DNA of 25,238 nt from the NCBI GenBank assembly GCA_039029915.1, contig JBCCFD010000059.1, positions 1-25,238 of the forward strand. The letters run 5' to 3'. The translations under genes and the position numbers were made by a program. This DNA comes from QQUD01 sp039029915 (lineage in GTDB: Bacteria; Chloroflexota; Anaerolineae; Promineifilales; Promineifilaceae). Numbering within the stretch: position 1 is the first letter of the stretch; every line of letters starts with the position of its first letter. This document shows positions 1 through 7,746 of this stretch, piece after piece. The notes under the pieces were generated by a model that was not told where the DNA came from, did not search any database, and was given only the letters and a program-made list of their open reading frames with translations.

Positions 1-38
1 CACTAATATTACCTCTTCCTCTCTTCCCCTCTCAACTT

Positions 39-76
39 GGGCCTGCTTCGTATCGTAGAAGCAGGCCCATTTTTTT
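39..76 (+). terminator. Rho-independent terminator of a gene upstream of the window
   Basis: An 11-bp perfect stem (GGGCCTGCTTC at 39-49, complement at 58-68) closes an 8-nt loop and is followed by a run of seven T at 70-76. The T run is on the + strand side, so it ends a + strand transcript that begins left of the window. The convergent DUF4013 gene stops three bases beyond it. On the minus strand the same hairpin has no T tract after it, so use by that gene is less likely. Confidence 0.85.
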
Positions 77-78
77 GA

Positions 79-783
79 TTAAGTTAAACCACTATCAAAC
101 GAATCAAATTTTGAGCCTTTACCATCTAATTTATTGGCAAATTGACCATAAAGATGACCCAGTACCGCTGATTGATAAGGGGCAACAACAAGACCAACTA
201 TCCAACCAATACACGGAATAACCGTGATAAATGAGACGACTAGACCAATGCCAAATGGAATGATGGCTAGAAGAAAGACGTCACCTAGATTGTCTTGAAT
301 CAACTGAATGATTTCCCCAAAACGGAAACAGGCGGCTAATTCATTGGTCCGAACATATTGGATCGTAATAATTGGACTAATAATGAGAAGCGCCAAACCC
401 ATTATAGCGCCAACACACATCACAATGCCCCAAGTCGCGAAGAGACCCACTGCAGCGGCTTCTTCACTCACTTCACTTAAACCACCAAAGCCGATTGTGG
501 CAATGAAGGCAATTATGAAAAGGATGATGAATGGTGCGCTATAAACCAGTGAGGCAATAACAATTGAAAATCCATCCTTTAAAAGCTGGCCCCAATCATC
601 CCAATCAGCTAAAGGATGTTCTTTACCATCCATCACGTTGCGCGTGGTGGCGGCTAGCCAACCAGGTATGAGGAAAATTGGAATAATTAAAAACGATAAT
701 AGTGTGGCAGCAACGCCTATTCCAATTTTGCCAATCCATTTTTCATCATCAAATATATATGTAAATGATTTTGCAATATCCAT
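79..783 (-). CDS. DUF4013 family multi-pass membrane protein
   Basis: A 234-residue integral membrane protein of unknown function. The N-terminal third resembles DUF4013 proteins: a hydrophobic segment at about residues 20-45 ending in a Pro-Gly turn, then a polar stretch with the PLADWDDWGQLLKDG-type signature at about 57-72, then further membrane segments at about 73-95, 110-140 and 165-200. The start is well supported: AGGAGG lies 7 nt upstream of the ATG at 783. A promoter-like pair (TTGAAA, 16 nt, TAATTT) lies about 70 nt further up, and a putative terminated RNA lies upstream in the same orientation and could be its leader. No operon partner is visible. The family call rests on recognising the WDDW signature, not on a search. 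Confidence 0.8.
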   Translation of the reverse strand: MDIAKSFTYIFDDEKWIGKIGIGVAATLLSFLIIPIFLIPGWLAATTRNVMDGKEHPLADWDDWGQLLKDGFSIVIASLVYSAPFIILFIIAFIATIGFGGLSEVSEEAAAVGLFATWGIVMCVGAIMGLALLIISPIITIQYVRTNELAACFRFGEIIQLIQDNLGDVFLLAIIPFGIGLVVSFITVIPCIGWIVGLVVAPYQSAVLGHLYGQFANKLDGKGSKFDSFDSGLT

Positions 784-942
784 GAAACGACCTCCTGTTT
801 GTGAAAATAACAGCCAACAATTCGTGCTCCGTCGCTGCTTCTGTAAATTACATACACTGTAACATTTTTCAAATTTCTCTTCGTAATTTACTTGGTTTGA
901 TAGATTATGTCAACGACGGGCAAGATGCAAAATGTATTAAAC

Positions 943-977
943 AAAAAAGAGGTGTATCTTTGGGAGAGATACACCTC
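943..977 (-). terminator. Intrinsic terminator, minus strand
   Basis: GAGGTGTATCT and its perfect complement (977-967 and 959-949) enclose a 7-nt loop and are followed on the minus strand by TTTTTTG. On the + strand the hairpin has no T tract after it, which fixes the orientation. Confidence 0.75.
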
Positions 978-1066
978 ATGAAGCTAGTGAGCACCTTGGA
1001 GACAAGTAATTATCTTAGAAGTTTCGATTTGTTTGAAGCTTTTAAAACTCAGCTTGCTCGTCGGTT
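943..1066 (-). ncRNA. Putative small RNA or attenuated leader, with own promoter and terminator
   Basis: On the minus strand a sigma70-like promoter (TTGACG at 1100-1095, 17-nt spacer, TATTCT at 1077-1072) is followed about 90 nt later by an 11-bp perfect hairpin (arms 977-967 and 959-949, 7-nt loop) and a TTTTTT tract ending near 943. No minus-strand ORF lies between. The predicted transcript is about 120 nt. It ends about 160 nt upstream of the DUF4013 start in the same orientation, so it is either a free small RNA or a 5' leader ending in a regulatable terminator. It matches no RNA family that I recognise. Confidence 0.45.
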
Positions 1067-1071
1067 ACTAT

Positions 1072-1100
1072 AGAATAATGGTCAGTGATCTTTACGTCAA
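1072..1100 (-). promoter_or_regulatory. Sigma70-like promoter of the putative small RNA
   Basis: On the minus strand: TTGACG (-35) at 1100-1095, a 17-nt spacer, TATTCT (-10) at 1077-1072, predicting a start near 1065. It drives no visible ORF; the next element downstream is the intrinsic terminator at 977-943. Confidence 0.5.
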
Positions 1101-1166
1101 GGTGCAAAATTGATTTTTGCAGATCACCTTCTTCATTTTAAGATGCAATCAAGATTTCGTCAATGT

Positions 1167-1195
1167 TTGCAAGGGTGTAAATGGGGGGTTAGAAT
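1167..1195 (+). promoter_or_regulatory. Promoter of fmt, apparently giving a leaderless mRNA
   Basis: TTGCAA at 1167-1172, a 17-nt spacer and TAGAAT at 1190-1195. The -10 box ends only 6 nt before the fmt ATG at 1202, so the predicted first transcribed base is about the A of the start codon. No Shine-Dalgarno sequence precedes the ATG. Confidence 0.5.
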
Positions 1196-1201
1196 GCTTT
1201 T

Positions 1202-2140
1202 ATGGTAAGAACGGTATTTATGGGGACGCCTGAGTTTGCAGTTCCCTGTTTAGAAGCGTTAATTGAAACTCAGCAGGTGGTCGGTGTTGTTACCCAGCCC
1301 GATCGCCTTGCGGGACGCGGGCGGCAGTTACGGCCGTCTCCCGTTAAAATTGCTGCCTTAGACGCCAATTTACCTATCTTTCAGCCAGACTCATTGAAAA
1401 AAGAGGTTGATGCTGCTCAAATCAGGAGCTGGGCACCCGAACTTATTGTTGTGGTTGCGTTTGGGCAAATCTTACGGTCGCATGTTTTGGATTTGCCGCA
1501 GTATAGCTGTATTAATGTCCATGCCTCCTTACTACCCCGCTGGCGAGGTGCCTCACCCATTCAACACGCTATTTTGGCGGGTGATGCTGAAACGGGTGTT
1601 ACGCTGATGCAGATGGATGTCGGTTTAGACACGGGACCGATGTTTGTGAAAGCCACAACGCCGGTTGAGCCACAAGAAACTGCCGCTTCTCTTCATGACA
1701 AGTTAGCGGGCCTTGGCGCCATGCTGCTGCGCGACAAATTAGGTGATATCGTCAACGGCCGTATTCCAGCTACCCCCCAAGACGATAGCTTATCAACCTA
1801 TGCCCCACTCATTAAAAAATCAGAGGGTGAAATCGACTGGGATCAATCTTGTGAAACGATCGACCGTCAGATACGCGCCATGACGCCGTGGCCGGGCGCA
1901 AGAACCAGTTGGAAAAACAAACCGCTAAAAGTTATTGAAGCTAGCCCAACCCCGATCAATACAAGCCAAAAACAGCCTGGCCAAGTTTTTAGCGAGGGGG
2001 AAACGGCCGTTGTTTGTACCGGCACACAGGGCCTACAATTAAACAGAATTCAACTTTCTGGTAAAAAGGCGATGCAAATCAACGACTTTCTTCGAGGACA
2101 TCCCGAGTTTATTGGGGCAACGCTAGGAAATAAACTATGA
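1202..2140 (+). CDS. fmt: Methionyl-tRNA formyltransferase
   Basis: Transfers a formyl group from 10-formyltetrahydrofolate to the amino group of methionyl-tRNA(fMet) in the cytosol, producing the initiator tRNA. At 312 residues it is the usual length. The N-terminal Rossmann-type formyltransferase domain begins with the typical FMGTPEFAVPCLEAL start. The catalytic signature INVHASLLPRWRGASPI (Asn and His of the active site) lies at about residues 100-117 and is followed by the GVTLMQMDVGLDTGPM segment carrying the catalytic Asp. The C-terminal OB-like domain starts near residue 205. The stop overlaps the next gene's start as ATGA. Three copies of ACGGCCGT fall within it, one in each codon phase (RP, NGR, TAV). 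Confidence 0.97.
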   Translation: MVRTVFMGTPEFAVPCLEALIETQQVVGVVTQPDRLAGRGRQLRPSPVKIAALDANLPIFQPDSLKKEVDAAQIRSWAPELIVVVAFGQILRSHVLDLPQYSCINVHASLLPRWRGASPIQHAILAGDAETGVTLMQMDVGLDTGPMFVKATTPVEPQETAASLHDKLAGLGAMLLRDKLGDIVNGRIPATPQDDSLSTYAPLIKKSEGEIDWDQSCETIDRQIRAMTPWPGARTSWKNKPLKVIEASPTPINTSQKQPGQVFSEGETAVVCTGTQGLQLNRIQLSGKKAMQINDFLRGHPEFIGATLGNKL

Positions 2141-3186
2141 AAATACTCGTTTATGGAGCGGGCGCAATCGGGGGATATTTTGGCGGTCGCTTGTCTCAGA
2201 GCGGCCATAATGTCACCTTTATTGTGCGTGAAGTCAATGCAGAAGCTATCGACTCTTTTGGGTTGACAATCGTTGAAAAAGGGCTGGAAACCACTGCACG
2301 CCCCAAAACGGCTAGCTCCATCCCCCAAGCTTTCAATAATAATCAAGAGTATGATCTCATTATTCTTGGTATGAAGTCATACGATCTTTTCCCCTCACTC
2401 GATCCGCTTATTGCTTTTTGCCCAAATCCTAAAAAGATATTAACCACTCAAAACGGTATTGGGATTGAAAACAAGCTTGTTGAACAATTTGGAGCAGAGT
2501 CTGTGATTGCAGGGTCAGTGACTTTACCCATTAGCAAAGAGACCTCAAATCGTATTAAAGTTGAGAGGGAAGGTGGAATTGCATTAGCGCCTACTTCTCC
2601 CAAACAGCAAATCAAAGCGTGGGCACAGCTGTTTCAAAAAGCCCAAATCCCCACCACGCGGTTTAAAGATTTTGAATCAATGAAATGGTCCAAGGCAATG
2701 TTGAATATTGTGGGAAACGCCTCCTCGGCCATCTTAAATCGGTCTCCCAAAGCAGTATATAGTTCCGAAATAATGTATGACCTTGAAATTCGGATGCTTA
2801 AAGAGATGCTCAAGGTCATGGAAGCTAAAAAACTCTCTGTGGTTGATTTGCCCGGCTACTCTGCAAAAAACTTGGCTTTTGGCGTGCGTAGAATGCCAAG
2901 GGGATTGCTTAAGCCGATTTTAAGCAATGTGGTGTCAAATGGACGGGGTGATAAAATGCCCTCATTCCACATTGACTTAAACAATCGAAAGGGAAAAAGC
3001 GAAGTTATTTACCACAATGCTGCCATTGCCCAGGTCGGGAAACAGTTAAACATTGCTACACCTGTCAACGCTGCACTTGCATCCGTTTTAATTAAGATTA
3101 TTCGCCAAGAAGTGGATTGGCGAGAATTCAATGGACGTCCCAAACGTCTATTAGCAGAAGTGAAGAAGTTTGAAGCAACACTATAG
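2137..3186 (+). CDS. Ketopantoate reductase family protein (ApbA/PanE-like)
   Basis: NADPH-dependent 2-dehydropantoate 2-reductase family; the classical member makes pantoate for coenzyme A. At 349 residues it is slightly longer than the usual 300 or so. The dinucleotide-binding loop GAGAIGGYFGG is at residues 7-17. A TTQNGIGIE segment near residue 105 matches the substrate-binding region, and MKWSKAMLNIVGNASSAIL near residue 183 holds the conserved Lys-Trp-x-Lys and Asn of the helical domain. It is coupled to fmt by a 4-base ATGA overlap. The extra length lies mainly in the C-terminal domain (about residues 225-285). Members of this family also include reductases not devoted to pantoate, so the substrate is not certain and I give no gene symbol. 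Confidence 0.85.
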   Translation: MKILVYGAGAIGGYFGGRLSQSGHNVTFIVREVNAEAIDSFGLTIVEKGLETTARPKTASSIPQAFNNNQEYDLIILGMKSYDLFPSLDPLIAFCPNPKKILTTQNGIGIENKLVEQFGAESVIAGSVTLPISKETSNRIKVEREGGIALAPTSPKQQIKAWAQLFQKAQIPTTRFKDFESMKWSKAMLNIVGNASSAILNRSPKAVYSSEIMYDLEIRMLKEMLKVMEAKKLSVVDLPGYSAKNLAFGVRRMPRGLLKPILSNVVSNGRGDKMPSFHIDLNNRKGKSEVIYHNAAIAQVGKQLNIATPVNAALASVLIKIIRQEVDWREFNGRPKRLLAEVKKFEATL

Positions 3187-3697
3187 TTTTTCTTCAAATG
3201 AGATGAAAATAGCAGAATTAGTTTTGATCTGACCCAGTTTTTAGGAAATGGGTCATAGGAAATGCTTGCTAATCGTCAGAAGTTCCGCGAGAAGATCTCA
3301 TTATAGTGACCATATCATAGTTGCTGAATTCGTTGAATCACATAATTGATGCATCAGTTTGCAGAATTAGTGATTAAACTCAAAATTTACAAAATCAAAC
3401 AACTCAACAATTCAGACAATTTGTAAACGAATTGAATAGTTCCCTTATGAATTGAACTCTGTCACAAACGCATGGGGATGTAGGGCAGTTAGAAAAATTC
3501 AGATAGAACGATTTCAAAATTCAGTAACTATGATTCACTCAGGAACGTAAGGCAGTCATGTTCCCGAATACCAGATGGTTTCTTGTGCGCCACAAAACAT
3601 TTGGAAAAATCGGGCCAAGCAGGCATAGGTCCCCTAAACTTTAATCAAAACTATAAAGAATCAATCTGACTCGATTATGATCTAGGAGGATTTCATC
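3187..3697. other. Gene-free AT-rich gap between the panE-like gene and GDPD gene
   Basis: About 510 bases with no convincing ORF on either strand. The only structure I see is a weak hairpin, GACCCA at 3231-3236 with TGGGTC at 3249-3254, without a T tract. Near the right end TATGAT followed by AGGAGG precedes the GDPD start. I found no RNA gene or long repeat here. Confidence 0.5.
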
Positions 3698-4444
3698 ATG
3701 TTAGAATTGCGATGTCAAATTAACGGCCGTCCACTGATAGTTGGGCACCGAGGGGCAATGGCTGTTGCGCCTGAAAATACATTTCCTGCATTTGAAGCTG
3801 GCTGTGCTGGCGGAGCCGATATTTTAGAGCTTGATGTTCAACTCACTTCCGATGGAAAAGTGATTGTTTTTCATGATACCGACCTTTTTTACAAAACCGG
3901 GTTTCCGGGGCGGGTTTGCGATCATAGCGCCCACTTTTTACGCAATTTAGACGTTGGCAGTCACTTTGATGATGACTTTGCTGGATTGCAAATGCCATTT
4001 TTGGAGGAAGTGCTCGATTGGGCAAACGGCCGTGTTAATCTCATGATTGAATTAAAACACGGTGCAAATGTTTTTGATGCCGCCCTTGATAAAGCAACTG
4101 TTGAACTGATTGAAGATTTTCGCATGGTGAATGATGTGATCCTAACCAGCTTCGACCAATTTGCACTGCAGCGCGTCAAACAGATGAATCCAAATATTGC
4201 CACGAGCTTTATTTACATCACCCGCGTACGCAATCCGCTACAAATGGTAGAAGGTTTAGATCTTCACGCCCTGAGTCCTGCCACAGATTATCTAACCTAT
4301 GAGGAAGTCAAGCTGATTCAGAACGCTGGCTACGCCTGTAGCCCGGGTGGATTTTGGTGGGATTACGAAGTGCTCGATAAATGGGGGGTTGATACGATTA
4401 GCAGTAATGACCCCTCAACAATAAGGTTACCGATCAAAGGATGA
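3698..4444 (+). CDS. Glycerophosphodiester phosphodiesterase (GDPD) family protein
   Basis: Hydrolyses glycerophosphodiesters to an alcohol and glycerol 3-phosphate. The TIM-barrel GDPD signature is complete: GHRG at about residues 17-20 (catalytic His and Arg), APENTFPAF at 25-33 (metal-binding Glu), ILELDVQLTSDG at 42-53 (ExD metal ligands) and VFHDTDL at 57-63 (second catalytic His). MIELK near residue 117 provides another conserved Glu. At 248 residues it is a compact bacterial member, with no signal peptide, so it is probably cytosolic. AGGAGG lies 8 nt before the ATG. It stands alone, with gaps on both sides. Confidence 0.92.
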   Translation: MLELRCQINGRPLIVGHRGAMAVAPENTFPAFEAGCAGGADILELDVQLTSDGKVIVFHDTDLFYKTGFPGRVCDHSAHFLRNLDVGSHFDDDFAGLQMPFLEEVLDWANGRVNLMIELKHGANVFDAALDKATVELIEDFRMVNDVILTSFDQFALQRVKQMNPNIATSFIYITRVRNPLQMVEGLDLHALSPATDYLTYEEVKLIQNAGYACSPGGFWWDYEVLDKWGVDTISSNDPSTIRLPIKG

Positions 4445-4606
4445 GGTGTTGGTTAGCTATGGCGTATCGGCTTTGTTTCGAGGAAAAATGAAGCTGTTGC
4501 GTCATAGCTCATGTTCTAATTATTTCGTTCCACTTTTTCCTTATTCCCCTAATTTTTCTACCCGCCCTAGGACAGTTTAGAATTGTATTGAAAAAATCAT
4601 TTTCTG

Positions 4607-4636
4607 TTGGCACGGATTAGCGATCGCGCATATTAT
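4607..4636 (+). promoter_or_regulatory. Promoter of sodN
   Basis: TTGGCA at 4607-4612, an 18-nt spacer and TATTAT at 4631-4636, giving a leader of about 50 nt before the sodN ATG. The spacer contains GCGATCGC (4620-4627). The spacer overlaps a possible regulator site, but no known nickel-regulator operator was recognised. Confidence 0.5.
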
Positions 4637-4691
4637 AGAGGTAGAAATTTCTATAAATTTTTTCCAGTACAAATTCGGAAGGACGGTAAAA

Positions 4692-5162
4692 ATGAAGAAT
4701 CTCACTTCAATGATAAAAGCGTGGTTCCCAGCAGAGGAAGCACACGCACATTGTGATGGCCCTTGTGGTGTTTATGATCCAGCAGATGCGCGAATTAAGG
4801 CAGAGGCTGTTTTGTCAATGACCAAAAAAATCTTGGCTTTGGAACCGCCTGCAGGTGATGATGCTAATGCGATGGCTCAATACTTGAACACCATGTCTCG
4901 TTACATTGCCATTAAGGAAGATCAAGCCTCAAAAACCAAACATGAACTTTTGGTATTGTGGACTGATTTCTTTAAACCAGCTCACTTGGAAGCTTATCCA
5001 GACCTCCATGAAACGTTTTGGAATGCGGCTAAATTGTGCTCAGCTTGCAAAACCGGTGTTAGCTTAGAAAATGCAACTGCATTAATGGAAGCTGTTGAAA
5101 AAATACACGGTATGTTCTGGGGCGCAAAGGGACGGGATGTTCCTTACTACACCGCAAGCTAA
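4692..5162 (+). CDS. sodN: Nickel-containing superoxide dismutase
   Basis: Converts superoxide to oxygen and hydrogen peroxide using a nickel centre. The nickel hook HCDGPCGVYDP starts at residue 20: His20 (N-terminal after processing), Cys21 and Cys25 are the ligands. The Streptomyces enzyme has HCDLPCGVYDP here, so Gly replaces Leu at hook position 4. A 19-residue propeptide must be removed to free His20; it lacks a membrane-spanning stretch, as in other NiSODs. The mature chain would be about 137 residues, all-helical in the family. GGAAGGA lies 8 nt before the ATG. The next gene, 36 bases downstream, encodes the likely processing protease. Confidence 0.95.
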   Translation: MKNLTSMIKAWFPAEEAHAHCDGPCGVYDPADARIKAEAVLSMTKKILALEPPAGDDANAMAQYLNTMSRYIAIKEDQASKTKHELLVLWTDFFKPAHLEAYPDLHETFWNAAKLCSACKTGVSLENATALMEAVEKIHGMFWGAKGRDVPYYTAS

Positions 5163-5198
5163 TTTGTAGATGATGGTGCGCGTTGCGTTTGCAGCAAC

Positions 5199-5579
5199 GT
5201 GCATCTATTTCCCCTCGTTTTGTCTTACCACTCTCCTATTCCAATCTACAGTTATTTTGATCTTCTTTTATGGGTCTTGCGGCTCAGAAAGCGGGTTCGT
5301 GTCGTTGGTCGGTCGATGCTACCTACCTTAAACCCTAACGATGAGGTGTTTGTTAATTTGGTAGCTTACCGACGCGCACGCCCAAAAGTGGGTGATATTG
5401 TGTTGGTGCAGCACCCAGAACAATCTCACCTTAAGATTTTAAAGCGAATTACGGCCGTTTCTCCGCAAAACCAACTCTTCCTGCAGGGAGATAACCCGCT
5501 CGAAAGTAATGACAGCCGCCACTTTGGAACAGTCCCCGCATCGTTGGTTTACGGCCGTGTGAGTAGCCTCTTCCTTTGA
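5199..5579 (+). CDS. sodX: Nickel-type superoxide dismutase maturation protease (S24/S26-like)
   Basis: Serine peptidase of the signal-peptidase-like group that most likely cuts the SodN propeptide to expose the nickel-binding His. Visible motifs: VVGRSMLPTLNP at residues 35-46 with the nucleophile Ser39, ILKRITAV at 80-87 with the general-base Lys82, and LQGDNPLESNDSRHFG near 92-107, the conserved S26 box with the DSR triad. The start is a GTG at 5199; the first 20 or so residues are hydrophobic (LFPLVLSYHSPIPIYSYF) and could be a weak membrane anchor, or the true start may lie a little downstream. It sits 36 bases after sodN in the same frame, so the pair is probably co-transcribed. Confidence 0.88.
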   Translation: MHLFPLVLSYHSPIPIYSYFDLLLWVLRLRKRVRVVGRSMLPTLNPNDEVFVNLVAYRRARPKVGDIVLVQHPEQSHLKILKRITAVSPQNQLFLQGDNPLESNDSRHFGTVPASLVYGRVSSLFL

Positions 5580-5818
5580 TTGACAAAGAAATGTCTACTA
5601 GATAGAATCAATATAACAATCTTTCGATTGTACTAATTTGCACAAACAGCAAGTGGCAAGATAATTAATTTTCAACCAACCTCTAAATAACGGCTTGTTT
5701 ATTGGAATTTTTCTCAAAGAGAAAAAATTTGGCACGATTTACGCTTCAAACGTTGTTTTGTTCCTCAAATAATCAAGAAGCATACTGTCTTGATGACTAG
5801 ATTATAAGGAGACGACCT

Positions 5819-6226
5819 ATGCCCCATATTGTGACCCGCTTATGTTTGCGAGACACAGCTTGTGTTGAGGTATGTCCAGTTGAATGCATGGTCTTAGGTA
5901 AACCTGAAGAAAAATGGCCATGGCTTTATATTGATCCTGACACCTGCATCGATTGTGGTGCATGCGTCCCAGAATGCCCATACGAAGCTATCTTTCCAGA
6001 AGAAGAAGTCCCCCTTGACTTTGAAGCCCCAGCTGGGCTTTGGATTGTTAATACAAAAGAGCTTTTGCCAGACGGCCAGCCTTTTGAAGGGAAAGTTAAT
6101 GGGCACGATGTTAAGTTGCTCAATGCAAAACAAATGGTGGGTGGTGAAGTCTTTGATTTGTCAGAAGATATTGACCAAAATTACGACTTTTTCTCCGAAG
6201 GCCCCGGCTACGATGCCCTTGACTAA
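5819..6226 (+). CDS. Two-cluster bacterial ferredoxin (FdxA-like) with an Asp in cluster I
   Basis: Small cytosolic electron carrier of 135 residues. The N-terminal half holds C9, C15, C19, C23 and the second motif C43-x2-C46-x2-C49-x3-C53-P. By family rules C19, C43, C46 and C49 bind one [4Fe-4S] cluster. C9, C15 and C53 bind the other, with D12 in the place of the missing Cys (C-x2-D-x2-C-x3-C-P), as in 7Fe or Asp-ligated ferredoxins. The C9-C15 spacing (5) is two shorter than in mycobacterial FdxA (7). The tail from residue 65 is longer than in minimal ferredoxins and acidic. AAGGAG lies 8 nt upstream of the ATG. Redox partner unknown. Confidence 0.9.
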   Translation: MPHIVTRLCLRDTACVEVCPVECMVLGKPEEKWPWLYIDPDTCIDCGACVPECPYEAIFPEEEVPLDFEAPAGLWIVNTKELLPDGQPFEGKVNGHDVKLLNAKQMVGGEVFDLSEDIDQNYDFFSEGPGYDALD

Positions 6227-6537
6227 GTCCAAAATGTTTCATCAAATAAATATTGCTAGGCAATAAATAAGGATGAAACTTAAAGTTTAAAAGGCCATTT
6301 TGACATCATTTTTCTATAAAGTTAGAAGGTCAAAAATACTAATTGTTCCAATCAATAATTGAAAATTATGGGCCAGTCTGTATTTGCAGACTGGCTTTTT
6401 TTGTGGGAATTACCTTCGAGATGGGCATTCCTTAATGGTGTCTAAGAGTGGTAGACGATGTCGAAAAAGGGCTGTATCATTTTCATAAGTGAAATTTTGC
6501 ACAATCTTAACCGAAGGTTGTGAAGGAGAAGTTTTAA
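6227..6537. other. Gap between ferredoxin and cupredoxin genes
   Basis: Holds the ferredoxin terminator (6372-6402), a short TATTGC/GCAATA hairpin at 6251-6265 without a T run on the + strand, and the ribosome binding site AAGGAG just before the cupredoxin gene. No other gene is visible. Confidence 0.5.
6372..6402 (+). terminator. Rho-independent terminator after the ferredoxin gene
   Basis: GCCAGTCTG at 6372-6380 pairs perfectly with 6387-6395 around a 6-nt loop, followed by seven T (6396-6402). Confidence 0.9.
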
Positions 6538-6963
6538 ATGAAAAATCGATATTTTATGCCACTGGTGTTACTAATACTTACCATCGTCATCGCTGCATGT
6601 GGCGGCGGAGGTGAGGCTGCTGAACCTCAAGAAGCAGCAGGTGTTACTTTGGACTATACTGGATTTGATGCGTTTAGCTACAACCTTGATACTGCAACCG
6701 TCAAGGCCGGGTCGGAAGTAACCATCAACTTTACAAACGAAGGGGCACTGCAACATAATTGGCTGCTCGTTTCAGAGCGGGTTGACCCATTAGAAGCCAC
6801 AGAAGCTGATGCTCTTTCAGGTGCGACAACTGGTGAACTTGGTGGTGGAGAAACAGCAACCATCACGTTTAACGCACCACCTGCAGGAACTTATCAGGTT
6901 GTGTGTACTGTTGCTGGTCATGCCGAAGGTGGCATGGTTGCGGAATTCGTTGTTGAGCCATAA
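6538..6963 (+). CDS. Auracyanin/plastocyanin-like cupredoxin lipoprotein
   Basis: A 141-residue membrane-anchored type-1 copper protein, probably an electron carrier at the outer face of the membrane. Residues 1-20 form a lipoprotein signal with the lipobox IAAC (Cys21 acylated), followed by a Gly-rich linker. The cupredoxin domain starts near residue 38. Copper ligands can be seen: His in LQHNW (about residue 73) and, near the C terminus, Cys, His and Met in VVCTVAGHAEGGM. The QHNW and AGTYQVVCTVAGH motifs resemble auracyanins of Chloroflexus, where such proteins carry electrons from alternative complex III. That role here is inference. AAGGAG precedes the ATG and a strong terminator follows. 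Confidence 0.9.
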   Translation: MKNRYFMPLVLLILTIVIAACGGGGEAAEPQEAAGVTLDYTGFDAFSYNLDTATVKAGSEVTINFTNEGALQHNWLLVSERVDPLEATEADALSGATTGELGGGETATITFNAPPAGTYQVVCTVAGHAEGGMVAEFVVEP

Positions 6964-7042
6964 ATATTTGTAAACCTGCTATTTTATGTAAGCTAACAGC
7001 ACTTTGTGCGTTTTTACCTTAAATAGTTGCTACTATTTACTT

Positions 7043-7079
7043 AAAAGCTATAGTCGATGGGCTATAGCTTTTTGTTTTT
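7043..7079 (+). terminator. Rho-independent terminator after the cupredoxin gene
   Basis: AAAAGCTATAG at 7043-7053 pairs with CTATAGCTTTT at 7062-7072 around an 8-nt loop, followed by a T-rich run (TGTTTTT). The rest of the 6964-7265 gap shows no gene. Confidence 0.85.
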
Positions 7080-7265
7080 ATATTTTATTTGAACAGAAGT
7101 AAGATTTAGGTAAATTTTACAAAATGTCTTTGAGTAAAGCAGATTAGACTTGTGAAACTTACTTGGTGAAAACCAAAATGGAGTGCTTTCTTTTTCCAAT
7201 TATTTTTGGGGCTTCACATAGAAACAAACATGAAGGAGGCTTTTCCAGTCCCCAGTATTTTTAGC

Positions 7266-7673
7266 ATGTCTGACTTTATACAATTTCCCAAGCTTGTTTT
7301 TGAGGAAATGATTGCTCATTTGAGAACTGTCTATCCAGAAGAAGGGTGCGGTTTGCTGTCTGGAAGCGAGCAGATTATTTCTCGATTTTATCCAGTTGAA
7401 AACCGATTACACAGCCCGACACGGTATGAGATGAATCCTGAGGCGCAAATCAAGGCTTTTATTGATGCCGAGGAGCGAGGTGAGCTGATTCAAGCCGTTG
7501 TCCATTCACACCCGAATGGACCTGATATCCCGTCCCACACGGATATTCTTGAGGCAACCTACCCTGAATTGGTTTATGTTATTTGTTCATTTCGGAAGAA
7601 AAACCATCCTACTGTTCGAGGCTACTGGATTCAAAATGGTGCAGTTTCAGCGGTTGAAATTCGGGTTGTGTAA
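7266..7673 (+). CDS. JAMM/M67 family metallopeptidase (Mov34/MPN/PAD-1)
   Basis: Zinc isopeptidase-type protein of 135 residues. The full JAMM motif is present: Glu in PEEGCGLLSG (residues 24-33), then HSHP with His80 and His82, Ser90 and Asp93 (H-x-H-x7-S-x2-D). Bacterial members act on sulfur-carrier-like or ubiquitin-like proteins in cysteine, cofactor or related pathways; the substrate here cannot be told. The start is uncertain. The frame is open up to a TTG at 7206, with ATGs at 7230 and 7266. I chose 7266 because family members start just before the FPKLVFEEMIAH-like segment. AAGGAGG at 7233-7239 is too far from 7266 for a normal ribosome site, so an extended start is possible. No sulfur-carrier gene lies next to it. 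Confidence 0.87.
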   Translation: MSDFIQFPKLVFEEMIAHLRTVYPEEGCGLLSGSEQIISRFYPVENRLHSPTRYEMNPEAQIKAFIDAEERGELIQAVVHSHPNGPDIPSHTDILEATYPELVYVICSFRKKNHPTVRGYWIQNGAVSAVEIRVV

Positions 7674-7746
7674 CTTACGGTAAACGGCCGTGTTTTACAC
7701 AATTGACAGTGAAGATAAATCGGTTTAAAGGTGCGAGGAATAGACT

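Noticed and set aside
801..1073. A 90-codon + strand open frame
   Set aside because: No ribosome site, unusual composition, and it crosses the minus-strand promoter/terminator unit; no family resemblance.
4620..4627. HIP1 octamer GCGATCGC
   Set aside because: I saw only this copy, so it is not the iterated palindrome of this genome.
5729..5743. TTGGCACG-like sigma54 box before the ferredoxin gene (GG-N10-GC spacing)
   Set aside because: The -12 half is ACGC rather than TTGC, and similar TTGGCACG strings at 4607 and 8469 lack the second half. Likely chance.
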